A stretch of DNA of 31,806 nt from a virus. Of the stretch, positions 15,253 through 23,104 are shown piece by piece. How positions within the stretch are numbered: the stretch's first letter is position 1; each line of letters starts with the position of its first letter. The stretch covers positions 1 to 31,806 of the IMG/VR virus record IMGVR_UViG_3300026078_000070. One strand, given 5' to 3'. Under the pieces are notes generated by a model. It saw nothing but the letters and a program-made list of their open reading frames with translations. It was not told the origin of the DNA and made no database searches. The position numbers and the translations under genes were made by a program.

Positions 15253-15722
15253 TATGTTTTTTCCCCAGTGTAGACGTACATCGAAAACGGCTCGGCGCCG
15301 TACCCCGCCAGATCGGTCTCTTTGACAAAACCCAGTTTGACATACCATCGCTGAGCCAGCAACCGCCGGCTGAGGCACAGGACTTCGAAGCGCGTCGCGC
15401 CGAGAGCTTTAAAACTCTCCGCTAGCGTGTGCCCGGTAAGTAGTGAAATCTCCTTGCCAGAACGCTCCCAAGCATCCGATCTACAGAGCATATACAGCCG
15501 CCAAACGCCGGAAACTATGGGATACCCGCCAAGAATCGCCAACGCCTGATGCGTGTCCCCGTCCGCAATTGTGTAGCGCACCGCACCTTTCCATAATGTG
15601 GCCGCCACTTCGCTAGGGTCGATTGAATGCCCGACTGCGGCAATTTCATCCCGCTCATCCTGGCAAACCCCGTCGTATACGCCCAGAATGTCGAGCAAAG
15701 AAGCGCCGCGTAAATATGTCAT
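15252..15722 (-). CDS. GNAT-fold protein, T7 gp13-like
   Basis: A 156-residue protein starting at ATG 15722, overlapping the tail-hub stop (ATGA). The strand-helix pattern is that of a GNAT acetyltransferase fold (ALAILGGYPIVSGVWRLYML; FEVLCLSRRLLAQRWYVKLG; a GFVKETDL final turn), but the acetyl-CoA P-loop (Q/RxxGxG/A) is not evident. T7 gp13 has the same degenerate character and lies next to gp14, just as here. The role is probably in virion assembly rather than acetylation. Confidence 0.6.
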   Translation of the reverse strand: MTYLRGASLLDILGVYDGVCQDERDEIAAVGHSIDPSEVAATLWKGAVRYTIADGDTHQALAILGGYPIVSGVWRLYMLCRSDAWERSGKEISLLTGHTLAESFKALGATRFEVLCLSRRLLAQRWYVKLGFVKETDLAGYGAEPFSMYVYTGEKT

Positions 15723-18334
15723 ACGTTCGGATCCTGCGTTATGTAAACGTTGGTGGCTTCCCACTCCCAGGCCTGGCCCGCACTGAATGTCAGGGAAATC
15801 TGCAGGGACGGCGCCGTGAGGGGGATGGGGATCATACCCACTTCTGGCAGCGTGTCGCCATTTACCGTTATCCCGATCGTTTGTAGGGAAGAGTTCGTTT
15901 GATCAAAGCCAACTGCGATCGTTACGGCGCCCGTACACACTATGTCGAGACCATCGAGCGTCTTGTCTAACCCCACGACGCCGAAGTCGAGGAATGGCCA
16001 GACAATCTGGCCCGTGAAGGTCACATGCGTGTTGATGTCTACGATGTCATCGTAGAGTGCGTCCTCACTGAACTCCCACACGTGGTCGTTCTCCGTGCGC
16101 AGAAAAAGGACTCCGTTCTGCACAGTCCAGTCGATCATGTTCTCTGGGAACACATACCGAGACCAGCTCATGTCAGCTTGACCGCCATTGAGCGTCAGGA
16201 CAAATGCCTGTGGTCCAAAGAAAAGCATGTATTGCCCGGTGCCGGGATAGAACAGCCCACGCGGCTCGGAGCCGGCCTTGATCGCGGCTTTTACCAGTGG
16301 ATCAACTTGTTTGCCGAATTGGCCCGCCTGGAGGTTTGTGCTTGCCCCAGCGATGCCGAGCGATCGGATGCCAACTTGGGTCAGAAAGACAAAATCGTTT
16401 TGGCACGGCTGGCCCGCCTTCGGATAGTGAGAGCCCACAGGTGAGGCATCCAGCAGCGCCATGTTCGCCGGATCCTCATCAACCTGCCAGACTTGGTAAC
16501 CCAGACTGTTGAACGCGGCAAGATTGGACCGATAGAGACCGAGCATCTCGCACGGTTGCGAACCGTATGTGTTGAGGCCGAAGGGGATGAAACCTGCGTC
16601 ATTGTCACTCGTCCAGTCGAGGCAGTTGGTTGTCGCGCAGAACCGAATTATGTCGTCATCCGCGGCAAACACCTTGCTCGCGGCGATGGCAACTACCTTA
16701 CTATGCGGAGCTTCAGCCACGCTGCGGTCTGCGCACGTCCATGTCATGTTGCCGTCCGCCACGGTGTTACCGACCGTGGTCGGCCAAGTCGGCTCCGTGC
16801 TACCCGTCTTCATGATGGGCAGCGCTTCCCAAGTTATGATGGATGTTCCAATCGCTTCCCAGGTAACGGTATTGTCTACTACCGTGCCGCCTTCAACCGC
16901 CGGCCAGATTGGTTCCGTACTACCCGACGTTCCGACAGATGCTTGGATCGCTTCAAACAGGAATTGCGAAACCGATGCGGGGGTCTCCAAGTCCCAAGAC
17001 AGTAGATCCGCATAGCCAAAGCCCGGCGGATTGGTCCCGGTGGCAAATACGATCTCTGCTTTCACTTTCGTCGCATTGGCGGGCGCGTTGCCGGTCACAC
17101 TCGCTTCCCGATATCCAGAACCCTGTTGCGATGCTCCAGAGGTCCGGCTTATCAACGTCGAGCCGCTGTCATACCACGCCAAGTTCAAATGGATCGCCAA
17201 ATTGGCGCCGCTGTTGTTTGGATTCACTTGGCACTTTGCAGTGACGCTCTGCCCCGCCGTCACGGTGCCGAATGTCTGCATGCTGGCCGTGCTCGTCTGG
17301 TGATTGAGCGTAGCTTGCATGACGTGCGAGCCTTGATAGGCGTGCGTCGGGTCGATAATGATCGAGACGTTCGGATCGCCTGAAGGCGATGAGGAGTAAT
17401 CAAATCCTGTGTCGCCGGCCTCGAAGTCTCCGTTCGGAATGGCGTTGATAAACGCGCCCTGCCCCGTTCCAGGCCTAACTACTGCGCCTTTCTGATAGAA
17501 CGTTCCTGCCGCCCAAGTTGTAATCGTCGAATCTGCCGTCGGAGGTGGGGCGGTTGTCGTAGGTGCATTCAAGTTCGAAGTGAAAACGCCCGCATTTCCG
17601 TATCGATCTGTAATCGTTCGCCCCGGTATTGGCGTGGCGCTCGATGCACTTGTACTAGCCGCGCTCGACGTATCAAAATCGCCGAATTCCTGAATCTGCG
17701 CATTCTCAACAGCAGGCCATACCGGTTCCGTTGCCCCAGTGTGAGGTGAGTCTCCAAGTACGGCGATGGCTTTGAACATGTAGCCGTTATAAACCGTGGG
17801 CTCAAAAATATCGTTCACGGCTACAACGACATTCGGTTGCCAGAGAGGGTGCGGAGGTTCAAGACGGGTCGCGGCAAAGGCAAAACCGTTGTCGACAGTC
17901 GGTAGGATGTAAGTGCCAAGAAATTCAACAGTATTCGCCGTCCACGTGCCGCCGTCCTGCAGCCAGAAGTGCTGCACTGTTCCGTCGCTGAATTCTGCCA
18001 CCACATATAAAAAACCGAGGTACGGCGCTGCGAAATGAATGCGCGTAATCGTCGAGGCTCGGTTCTGGGGATTGCTCAGCACATGGTCTTCGTACCCTGT
18101 TGGGACAGTAACCGTGGTATCGCTGAAGACGTGGAAATCGCCTCCAAAAGCAACGAGCCCTTTTGTTCCCGTCAACGTCTGTCGGCGATATGTCCCAGGT
18201 CGAACGACAATCGTTTTACCCGCTGTGACATAAGCATTCACCAGATCATAGAGCGAGTTGCGCAGCGCTGCGCCCTTCGTGCGTAGCCGCGTGATGCCGC
18301 CCTGGATTACAGTCAGTGGGATCGGGGCCGTCAC
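15719..18334 (-). CDS. P22 gp10-like tail hub with inserted binding domains
   Basis: An 871-residue protein. GTG 18334 is chosen because it overlaps the upstream stop (GTGA). The C-terminal half reads like podovirus tail-hub/DNA-stabilisation proteins: SKVVAIAASKVFAADDDIIR, then LDWTSDND, LGLYRSNLAAFNSLGYQVWQ, GSHYPKAGQPCQNDFVFLTQ. The N-terminal half carries extra modules: three copies of a G(A/S)TEP-WP motif (near residues 200, 471 and 511) and a jelly-roll-like domain at about 299-450 (NGDFEAGDTGFDYSS, YQGSHVMQATL) resembling carbohydrate-binding modules. P22 gp10 is about 470 residues, so some 400 residues are additions. It closes the portal channel and may touch surface glycans. Confidence 0.7.
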   Translation of the reverse strand: MTAPIPLTVIQGGITRLRTKGAALRNSLYDLVNAYVTAGKTIVVRPGTYRRQTLTGTKGLVAFGGDFHVFSDTTVTVPTGYEDHVLSNPQNRASTITRIHFAAPYLGFLYVVAEFSDGTVQHFWLQDGGTWTANTVEFLGTYILPTVDNGFAFAATRLEPPHPLWQPNVVVAVNDIFEPTVYNGYMFKAIAVLGDSPHTGATEPVWPAVENAQIQEFGDFDTSSAASTSASSATPIPGRTITDRYGNAGVFTSNLNAPTTTAPPPTADSTITTWAAGTFYQKGAVVRPGTGQGAFINAIPNGDFEAGDTGFDYSSSPSGDPNVSIIIDPTHAYQGSHVMQATLNHQTSTASMQTFGTVTAGQSVTAKCQVNPNNSGANLAIHLNLAWYDSGSTLISRTSGASQQGSGYREASVTGNAPANATKVKAEIVFATGTNPPGFGYADLLSWDLETPASVSQFLFEAIQASVGTSGSTEPIWPAVEGGTVVDNTVTWEAIGTSIITWEALPIMKTGSTEPTWPTTVGNTVADGNMTWTCADRSVAEAPHSKVVAIAASKVFAADDDIIRFCATTNCLDWTSDNDAGFIPFGLNTYGSQPCEMLGLYRSNLAAFNSLGYQVWQVDEDPANMALLDASPVGSHYPKAGQPCQNDFVFLTQVGIRSLGIAGASTNLQAGQFGKQVDPLVKAAIKAGSEPRGLFYPGTGQYMLFFGPQAFVLTLNGGQADMSWSRYVFPENMIDWTVQNGVLFLRTENDHVWEFSEDALYDDIVDINTHVTFTGQIVWPFLDFGVVGLDKTLDGLDIVCTGAVTIAVGFDQTNSSLQTIGITVNGDTLPEVGMIPIPLTAPSLQISLTFSAGQAWEWEATNVYITQDPNV

Positions 18335-19683
18335 GCTTGCTGACTTCCTAGCGGCAGGAACCGCGGCGGAGTGGCCGGATTCTGAACGTACGTGCTCGGA
18401 ACATAGCGGTAGGTTCCGTGTTTTCGCGCCGTCAAATCTTGGATTCGCTGCGTCGCCTGGGCCATGCAACGCTCGGCATCCTGGCGCCCTTTCGCCGACT
18501 TCCAGTTGGCGATTGCGAAGAGAAGCACTGCTTCATCGTCGAATGTCGTCCGGTCATCGCCTTCACCATCCAAGGTGAATGGAGCCAATCCGATATCGCC
18601 TTTAATCCATAGGGTGTACGCCGCCTGCGGGGCCGGGAATACTTCGATACATGAGCGAATCTCATACCGCGTTGGCCAGCCGAAGTTGATGTTTGCGCGA
18701 GTGTAATAAACAGGGTCGATGCCTTCCACCAGGCGATACCATGCGCGGTTGAGGTCTTCAAAGCCGACCCAGGTTATGGCCAATGGGTCGAGTTTCAAAT
18801 TACAGCAATCCTCGCTGTCCGCCAGGCCGTAGTAACGTTGGCCGGGGACCATTGTCCATTTGAAAAATCGCTCTGTGCGCTGGGCTCGAAATTTGTAGTA
18901 GAGCTGTTTTTGCGCTGAGTATAGGTACTCAGCGAATTCTGCCGCCTGGCCTGCTGGCAGGTTCGAGGCCATCGCCGCGTAACCGCACTGCAACGCCATC
19001 CGCACCTTGAGTTGTCCGAGCGTGGCGTATGACGAGACGGTTTCGCATGCGCAGTTAAACCCGGCCGTCTCGCAGCCGGTTGTCACCGTTCGCGTGTTTG
19101 AATCAACCGTAGACCCATCGCTGAGATGCATTCGAATGAAGTATGTGAACTCCGTTTCGAAGCTGTTTGTCTGATCGGAGAAGACTAAAACATCTCCTTC
19201 GACAGTCCCAATGTTCGCACCGTCACGAAACACGTCGAACGATTCTATCGTTAAGCTTCCCAGGTTCGCCGTCGTCCATTCCAGCAGAATGCCCGAACCA
19301 TCAATGACCGTGGGCGTAGCCAGAGTCACCGTAGCTCCAAGGTCAACGCTAATGTTGGTTGGATCGCCGATGTTTAGCGTGTTGTAGATCGCAAGTTTCC
19401 CCGTCCACGTCCACGTTGAAACGCTGCCGACTACTGAGAATGTAGCATCAGCTGGTAGCAGTTCGGTATCTACAACAACCAGTCTGGCGATAGTGTTTTG
19501 AGTAACAACCGCATCAACGGCGAGCGCGAAATTTCCAGCGTCGTTTCCGATTGCGCTCCAGGCGGTGGCTGTTCCAATTGGAAGCAGGCTTCCGCTATCT
19601 ACAGTGCCCTGTACGCTTACAACGCCAGTATCTACACCGGCAGAGGTCCCCGTGAACGGAGTGATAAGGGCTGAATTACTCAT
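18331..19683 (-). CDS. Head-tail connector protein with Ig/FN3-like N-terminal domains
   Basis: A 450-residue protein in two parts. Residues about 1-205 are beta-rich Ig-like sequence, the second part resembling a fibronectin type III domain (GILLEWTTANLGSLTIESFD, VFRDG, TYFIRMHLSDGSTVDS). Residues about 215-450 form a helical/beta connector region (LGQLKVRMALQCGYAAMASN, FAEYLYSAQKQLYYKF, FDDEAVLLFAIANWKSAKG), as in podovirus proteins lying between portal and tail hub. It starts in an ATGA overlap with the 55-residue gene and ends in a GTGA overlap with the hub gene. Confidence 0.6.
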   Translation of the reverse strand: MSNSALITPFTGTSAGVDTGVVSVQGTVDSGSLLPIGTATAWSAIGNDAGNFALAVDAVVTQNTIARLVVVDTELLPADATFSVVGSVSTWTWTGKLAIYNTLNIGDPTNISVDLGATVTLATPTVIDGSGILLEWTTANLGSLTIESFDVFRDGANIGTVEGDVLVFSDQTNSFETEFTYFIRMHLSDGSTVDSNTRTVTTGCETAGFNCACETVSSYATLGQLKVRMALQCGYAAMASNLPAGQAAEFAEYLYSAQKQLYYKFRAQRTERFFKWTMVPGQRYYGLADSEDCCNLKLDPLAITWVGFEDLNRAWYRLVEGIDPVYYTRANINFGWPTRYEIRSCIEVFPAPQAAYTLWIKGDIGLAPFTLDGEGDDRTTFDDEAVLLFAIANWKSAKGRQDAERCMAQATQRIQDLTARKHGTYRYVPSTYVQNPATPPRFLPLGSQQA

Positions 19684-19847
19684 TTGCGTCCTGTCAAGGC
19701 TTTACCCAGGTCGCCGCCGCGCGTGACTGGAGCGACACCGGATTTCCGTGTTGCGTTGAAAATCTTTGCTGCGCTCGTCTTCGCCGCCTTCAAAGACTCG
19801 CCCTTGGCAACGAGCGAATCACGGATAGCTTCATATCGTGCCGGCAT
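19680..19847 (-). CDS. Small basic helical head/connector-associated protein
   Basis: A 55-residue Lys/Ala-rich protein (YEAIRDSLVAKGESLKAAKT, then AAKIFNATRK), a pattern seen in small phage proteins encoded next to capsid genes. ATG 19847 is fixed by AGGAG 8 nt upstream; a longer in-frame form would start inside the terminator hairpin. It ends in an ATGA overlap with the connector gene. It possibly binds nucleic acid, but the role is unknown. Confidence 0.6.
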   Translation of the reverse strand: MPARYEAIRDSLVAKGESLKAAKTSAAKIFNATRKSGVAPVTRGGDLGKALTGRK

Positions 19848-19867
19848 TGCGTCTGCTCCTAAAAAGT

Positions 19868-19889
19868 GCCGGGGAATCATCTCCCCGGC
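19868..19889 (-). terminator. Rho-independent terminator-like hairpin
   Basis: Perfect 8-bp stem GCCGGGGA / TCCCCGGC with a 6-nt loop. On the - strand it is followed by ACTTTTTA, a short U-tract. It lies between the stop of the 117-residue gene (19913) and the Shine-Dalgarno of the 55-residue gene, so it would end or attenuate capsid-block transcripts before the connector and tail genes. Confidence 0.7.
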
Positions 19890-19912
19890 GAGCACTCACC
19901 CACCACAGAAAC

Positions 19913-20266
19913 CTATGCGGTCGCCAAACCCAGCAAATCACTGCCGTCGACTGGCGCATCCGCCGTTGTCGCTTTCTCAATCTCCCGGCGCAGAGCGACA
20001 CGCCCTCCGCCGTGCTGGCCGTAAATCGTCGCGACGTACGCGATCCCGCGCGAACCATCTTCATTCTCGGAGCGCCCATACCGGCGCTCGAGACGGTCAA
20101 ATTCCTCTTCTGCACTCGGCGCATCGCGATTCACCACGATCTCGCCCAAGCGCTCGACGCTCTGGTGCATTGCCTCGAGAATCGGAATCTCCCACTCCGG
20201 GAAATCCCGGATAATTGTGTGCATTTCCGAGCGGACAACTTTGGCCTTGACGTATCGAATTCCCAT
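19913..20266 (-). CDS. Head-associated hypothetical protein
   Basis: A 117-residue protein starting at ATG 20266 with AGGAG 7 nt upstream. It opens with a basic strand (GIRYVKAKVVRSEMHTII), then FPEWEIPILEAMH and an acidic helical middle with many Arg-Glu pairs. It sits between the small capsid-like gene and the connector gene and is followed by a terminator hairpin. I recognise the general type as a podovirus protein near the capsid gene but cannot name a function. Confidence 0.65.
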   Translation of the reverse strand: MGIRYVKAKVVRSEMHTIIRDFPEWEIPILEAMHQSVERLGEIVVNRDAPSAEEEFDRLERRYGRSENEDGSRGIAYVATIYGQHGGGRVALRREIEKATTADAPVDGSDLLGLATA

Positions 20267-20296
20267 TATGTTTCTCCTGTGGTCTGTGGGTAGAAC

Positions 20297-20324
20297 CGGC
20301 GCCACCTGCGAACAAGTGGCGCCG
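20297..20324. terminator. Strong intergenic hairpin (no U-tract)
   Basis: Perfect 9-bp stem CGGCGCCAC / GTGGCGCCG with a 10-nt loop between the stop of the 124-residue gene and the start of the next. There is no T-run on either strand, so it may be an RNA-stability or attenuation structure rather than a true terminator. Confidence 0.5.
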
Positions 20325-20329
20325 TTGGT

Positions 20330-20704
20330 TTAGTTTCCGAGCAACGTTGCCTGAATGGCCCCCGCACCAGCGGTGCTGGACGAGACAACGTTCAAGCGCA
20401 TCAGCTGTCCGATGCTCTTGACGTTGAAGTAGGACGAGGCACTCTGTGCAACCGCCGTTCCGAACGCTGGGGCAATCGCGGCCCCCGTGTCGTCAACTGC
20501 GTCTGCGTAGGTCGAGCCGCCGTCCGTGCTCACCTGAAGGTGTGCCGTGGCGCTCGCTGCGCCAACGGCCCGAATGACTGCCACAGCGGAAGCGCCCTGG
20601 TTGAAGGGGGAGCGCGCTGTGGAAGCCGAGAAGTCCGTCGCCGTGCCCTGGGCCGAGGTAGCCGTGGCCGGGACGCTGACACTGGTCAAATTCAAAATAC
20701 GCAT
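20330..20704 (-). CDS. Small capsid decoration-like protein
   Basis: A 124-residue Ala/Ser/Thr/Val-rich, beta-strand protein with almost no charge (for example SAVAVIRAVGAASATAHLQV and STDGGSTYADAV). The composition and position directly after the major capsid gene fit a head decoration or head-fibre protein that stabilises the shell. AGGAG lies 7 nt upstream of the ATG. It is flanked on both sides by strong hairpins. The function is inferred from context. Confidence 0.6.
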   Translation of the reverse strand: MRILNLTSVSVPATATSAQGTATDFSASTARSPFNQGASAVAVIRAVGAASATAHLQVSTDGGSTYADAVDDTGAAIAPAFGTAVAQSASSYFNVKSIGQLMRLNVVSSSTAGAGAIQATLLGN

Positions 20705-20726
20705 GTCTGTTCTCCTGTGAAAGTTC

Positions 20727-20746
20727 GGGGCTCCTCGCGGAGCCCC
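20727..20746 (-). terminator. Hairpin after the major capsid gene
   Basis: Perfect 8-bp stem GGGGCTCC / GGAGCCCC with a 4-nt loop (TCGC), starting 6 nt after the capsid stop. On the - strand it is followed by GAACTTTC, a weak U-rich tail. It probably acts as a partial terminator or a 3'-end stabiliser, favouring high capsid mRNA levels. Confidence 0.55.
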
Positions 20747-20752
20747 TTGGGG

Positions 20753-21844
20753 TTAGCCAGCCAGAGCGAGAACCGCGTGAGCGTTCCGCTTGCCGGTGGT
20801 CAGCGCCGCTTTCGCAGTCAGACCGAAGTAATGCACATACCGGTCATACACGCGCGGCGGCCGACGCGAGATGAGCCAGTGGCCCTTTATTGGACGCAGC
20901 TTCAGGTGCTTCTTGTTGATGAAGTAAGCACGGGATTTCCACGTCACGGTTGGAGTGTCGAGCGTATCGATGGTGTCAAAGACCGGGTCCCAGATCAGCT
21001 CGACGCCCTTGAAGTACAGGCCCGTGCTGACCCCTGACCCAACGCCACCGTCGAGCTTGGTGCCCTTGGAGACGCCATCCGAGCCGCCCACGATCACCTG
21101 CCGCTGAATCGCGCCGCCCGGCGAGCCGGCTGCGGTGCGGTAGGCATCGATGAAGTCTTCACCGCACAGGATGAAGTCAGGAGCCTGACCGCCGACGCGG
21201 ATACAGGCACGCCAGGCCTTTTCCATAGCGAGCAGCAAACCGTTGCCGGTGCTGCCTACGGTCAGGTCAGCGTAGTTCCTCCACCAGCTGTTGGCCGACT
21301 GAGACGGGTCGATACCGCCGACCGTACCGACCGCAGGCGTCAGTGAGATCAGCGCGTCGAGGCCGGGGATGTCGGTCGCGGACTGCGAGCCGTCCCGATG
21401 CAGCATGATGTCGAAGTTCTCTTGGAAGCCCAGCTTCAGGGTCTCCATGTTCTCTTCGAGCAGGTTCGTCAACTGGACCTTCTCAGCATCGGTCGGAGTC
21501 GTGGACTTGTCGTCCGTCATCACGATACCGTTCTGAGTCAGTTCGTCTTCGTCCAGACCGAAACCGTCGTGGAAGCTGCCCCAGACGTACTTGGCCTGAT
21601 TCAGGGTCCGCTTGCGGTTGTAGGTGACCTGGGAGTCGCCGAAATAGGACTGGAAATTGCTATCGTTGCTGAAGCGCAGCTGCTCGACAACGTACTGCAG
21701 GCCGCCGCCGTATTCCTTCTTGCCGGCAACGAGCATCTCGATCAGGGGACGAACCGTATTGATGTTGTCAATCGGGTCGTTTTTGAGGAAGTAGTCAATG
21801 GCGGCTTTGGCGCCATATGTCAACTGTTCGGTCGTAAAAGGCAT
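20753..21844 (-). CDS. Major capsid protein
   Basis: A 363-residue soluble shell protein with the look of a phage HK97-fold coat protein: N-terminal helices (LTYGAKAAIDYFLKND), an extended-loop-like acidic segment (SFHDGFGLDEDELTQNGIVM) and a C-terminal part that places itself in lattices (GVELIWDPVFDTIDTL, then SRAYFINKKHLKLRPIKGHW). It follows portal and scaffold in order and is the only gene in the cluster with its own candidate promoter and a long leader. GGAG lies 8 nt upstream of the ATG. No protease-cleaved N-terminal propeptide is obvious. Confidence 0.8.
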   Translation of the reverse strand: MPFTTEQLTYGAKAAIDYFLKNDPIDNINTVRPLIEMLVAGKKEYGGGLQYVVEQLRFSNDSNFQSYFGDSQVTYNRKRTLNQAKYVWGSFHDGFGLDEDELTQNGIVMTDDKSTTPTDAEKVQLTNLLEENMETLKLGFQENFDIMLHRDGSQSATDIPGLDALISLTPAVGTVGGIDPSQSANSWWRNYADLTVGSTGNGLLLAMEKAWRACIRVGGQAPDFILCGEDFIDAYRTAAGSPGGAIQRQVIVGGSDGVSKGTKLDGGVGSGVSTGLYFKGVELIWDPVFDTIDTLDTPTVTWKSRAYFINKKHLKLRPIKGHWLISRRPPRVYDRYVHYFGLTAKAALTTGKRNAHAVLALAG

Positions 21845-21982
21845 GATTATGTCTCCAAAGGTTAAGGTAACTCCTTGCCTTTGAGACAGCGCGGTATCTC
21901 TTTTACGCGCCTACCGCATGCGAGTGCGGCTGACCGACCTAGAAGGCTAGCGCGGCCATAAAATCACATTATGTCGCGGGTG
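21845..21982 (-). promoter_or_regulatory. Capsid-gene leader region
   Basis: A 138-nt gap upstream of the capsid gene with no ORF. It contains a perfect 5-bp hairpin CCGCA / TGCGG (21914-21929, 6-nt loop), an AAGGAG about 30 nt upstream of the start and GGAG at the proper distance. Apart from the overlapping -10/-35 elements, no other signal is clear. Confidence 0.45.
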
Positions 21983-21986
21983 TCAA
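21958..21986 (-). promoter_or_regulatory. Candidate sigma70-type promoter for the capsid gene
   Basis: On the - strand a perfect TTGACA (21986-21981) is followed by a 17-nt spacer and TTTTAT (21963-21958; 4 of 6 matches to TATAAT). The -35 overlaps the stop codon of the upstream gene. Transcripts would start about 105 nt before the capsid ATG. Confidence 0.45.
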
Positions 21987-22747
21987 ACCTGAATTACGGG
22001 TTTGCCTTTAGATTCTTCACTCGACAGACTGACAATATTCCCTTCTGCGCATCGATCACCGCTAGAAAACTGGTATCCCCGTTCGGCGCGATACTGGGCC
22101 ACAGGCAGAGTTTCAAGCCGCCGGCGATAATCGGTAGGTTGGGATGCTCGGTGAGGCTCTGCAGGATCGAATTGCGGAAAGAAGTGCGTGAACGGTCCTG
22201 AGACAGGTCGGATGCGAGCCGTTCCGCAATTCTTGCGTAGTTCCAAAGCCCGTTGCTCTGCATACCAAGTTGGGCGCACGGCGCCGCTGGCGGGTCGAGG
22301 CATGCGCTGTTTCCGGTCGTTTGCGTCGGCGTCATGGAAGTAGTCTCGTCCGCTCGTCCACATGTCGATGCCAGTCACTATGACTGGGTTCCCGCCGAGC
22401 GTCGCTGCTACATGCACAGCCGTCAAGCCGCTGTTCCCCTCGAAACTGTACTCTGGTAAGCGGAAGTCCGCGTAAGAATGCTTGCTGATCAGCGGCACGC
22501 CCAAGGGCCTCAAATGATCGACCATCCATATCTTGAGGCCTGCATGGCGCTTGTCGACATGTACGATATAGTCGACGAGAAAGAGCTTCTGCAGCGTACC
22601 GTGCGAGTTTGCAGATATAACACATCGCGGAGTGACTCCTAGCTCGATGAGCTTCGGAAGATCCTGGCGAACGGATGGACCACCGCCAATCACCAAAATG
22701 GGCTGATCGTCGTACTGTCCGAAGAGATCTTTGATTGATTGGCTCAT
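21983..22747 (-). CDS. DUF115/Maf-like (MptE-like) Rossmann protein
   Basis: A 254-residue protein. Residues 16-26 give the ILVIGGGPS signature and are followed by VISANSHGTLQKLFLVDYIV, HVDKRHAGL and a second block NSGLTAVHVAATLGGNPVIVTGIDM. This order matches DUF115/MptE-like proteins, a family that includes the Maf transferases thought to glycosylate bacterial flagellin. It starts in an ATGA overlap with the metallopeptidase gene. Target and donor are unknown; virion or host glycan modification is a hypothesis. The last 60 residues are less conserved-looking. Confidence 0.6.
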   Translation of the reverse strand: MSQSIKDLFGQYDDQPILVIGGGPSVRQDLPKLIELGVTPRCVISANSHGTLQKLFLVDYIVHVDKRHAGLKIWMVDHLRPLGVPLISKHSYADFRLPEYSFEGNSGLTAVHVAATLGGNPVIVTGIDMWTSGRDYFHDADANDRKQRMPRPASGAVRPTWYAEQRALELRKNCGTARIRPVSGPFTHFFPQFDPAEPHRASQPTDYRRRLETLPVAQYRAERGYQFSSGDRCAEGNIVSLSSEESKGKPVIQV

Positions 22748-23028
22748 TCCGCCGATGCTAACACTTGCGCCAGAGCGGCGCCAACGCCGTCCACGAAACC
22801 CTCGTCAGTTGCCAGTTGATGGCCCAGCGTCCACAGGACTGCGTGCATGACCTCGTGCATAAAACTGTGCTGAACGAGAGAGGGCGGGTTATCCACGTTG
22901 ACCTTGATCGTCAGCGTCGCGAAACAGCAAACGCCGTTGCAGGCATCCCCGTCAACATCAAACACTCCGTGGACGTGCTCTACCGTCCACGGATGACCCA
23001 TCAGTTGGAAGCTTTTTGGAATTTCCAC
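22744..23028 (-). CDS. Phage zincin-type metallopeptidase
   Basis: A 94-residue protein starting at GTG 23028, with AGAGG about 10 nt upstream. It has a canonical HExxH motif (FMHEVMHAVLW; H58, E59, H62) and a downstream acidic ligand candidate E76 in DEGFVDG, the layout of small phage SprT/ImmA-like zincins. It is very short, a minimal catalytic helix pair plus an N-terminal beta-sheet (FQLMGHPWTVEHV). It lies between scaffold and capsid genes, so prohead processing is possible, though such proteins are often of unknown target. Confidence 0.72.
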   Translation of the reverse strand: MEIPKSFQLMGHPWTVEHVHGVFDVDGDACNGVCCFATLTIKVNVDNPPSLVQHSFMHEVMHAVLWTLGHQLATDEGFVDGVGAALAQVLASAE

Positions 23029-23104
23029 GACGAAGTGCCCTCTTCAGTTGCTCGGCGCGCGCTTTGAGCCACGCGCGCCGTTTGGCACATCCGCCGCAGC
23101 TCAT
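22958..23104 (-). CDS. CxxC mini-protein
   Basis: A 48-residue ORF whose ATG overlaps the scaffold stop (TGATG), filling a gap otherwise without a gene. It begins MSCGGCAKRRAWLKARAEQL: one CxxC pair followed by a basic helix, a pattern common in tiny phage proteins encoded in head clusters. It may bind zinc as a half-site dimer. The second half overlaps the metallopeptidase start by 71 nt in another frame and looks unstructured. Confidence 0.5.
   Translation of the reverse strand: MSCGGCAKRRAWLKARAEQLKRALRRGNSKKLPTDGSSVDGRARPRSV

Noticed and set aside
8249-21970. Recurring ACATAAT just upstream of - strand starts (8252, 15252, 20266, 21844, also 21966) as a phage-specific promoter
   Set aside because: A 7-mer is expected about four times by chance, no shared -35 partner was found, and in several cases it simply overlaps the start codon.
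21994-22335. Second - strand frame (113 codons) under the end of the Maf-like gene
   Set aside because: Its C-terminal part looks protein-like, but the other frame continues a recognisable DUF115-like pattern and is start-coupled to its neighbour. A frameshift or alternative end cannot be fully excluded.
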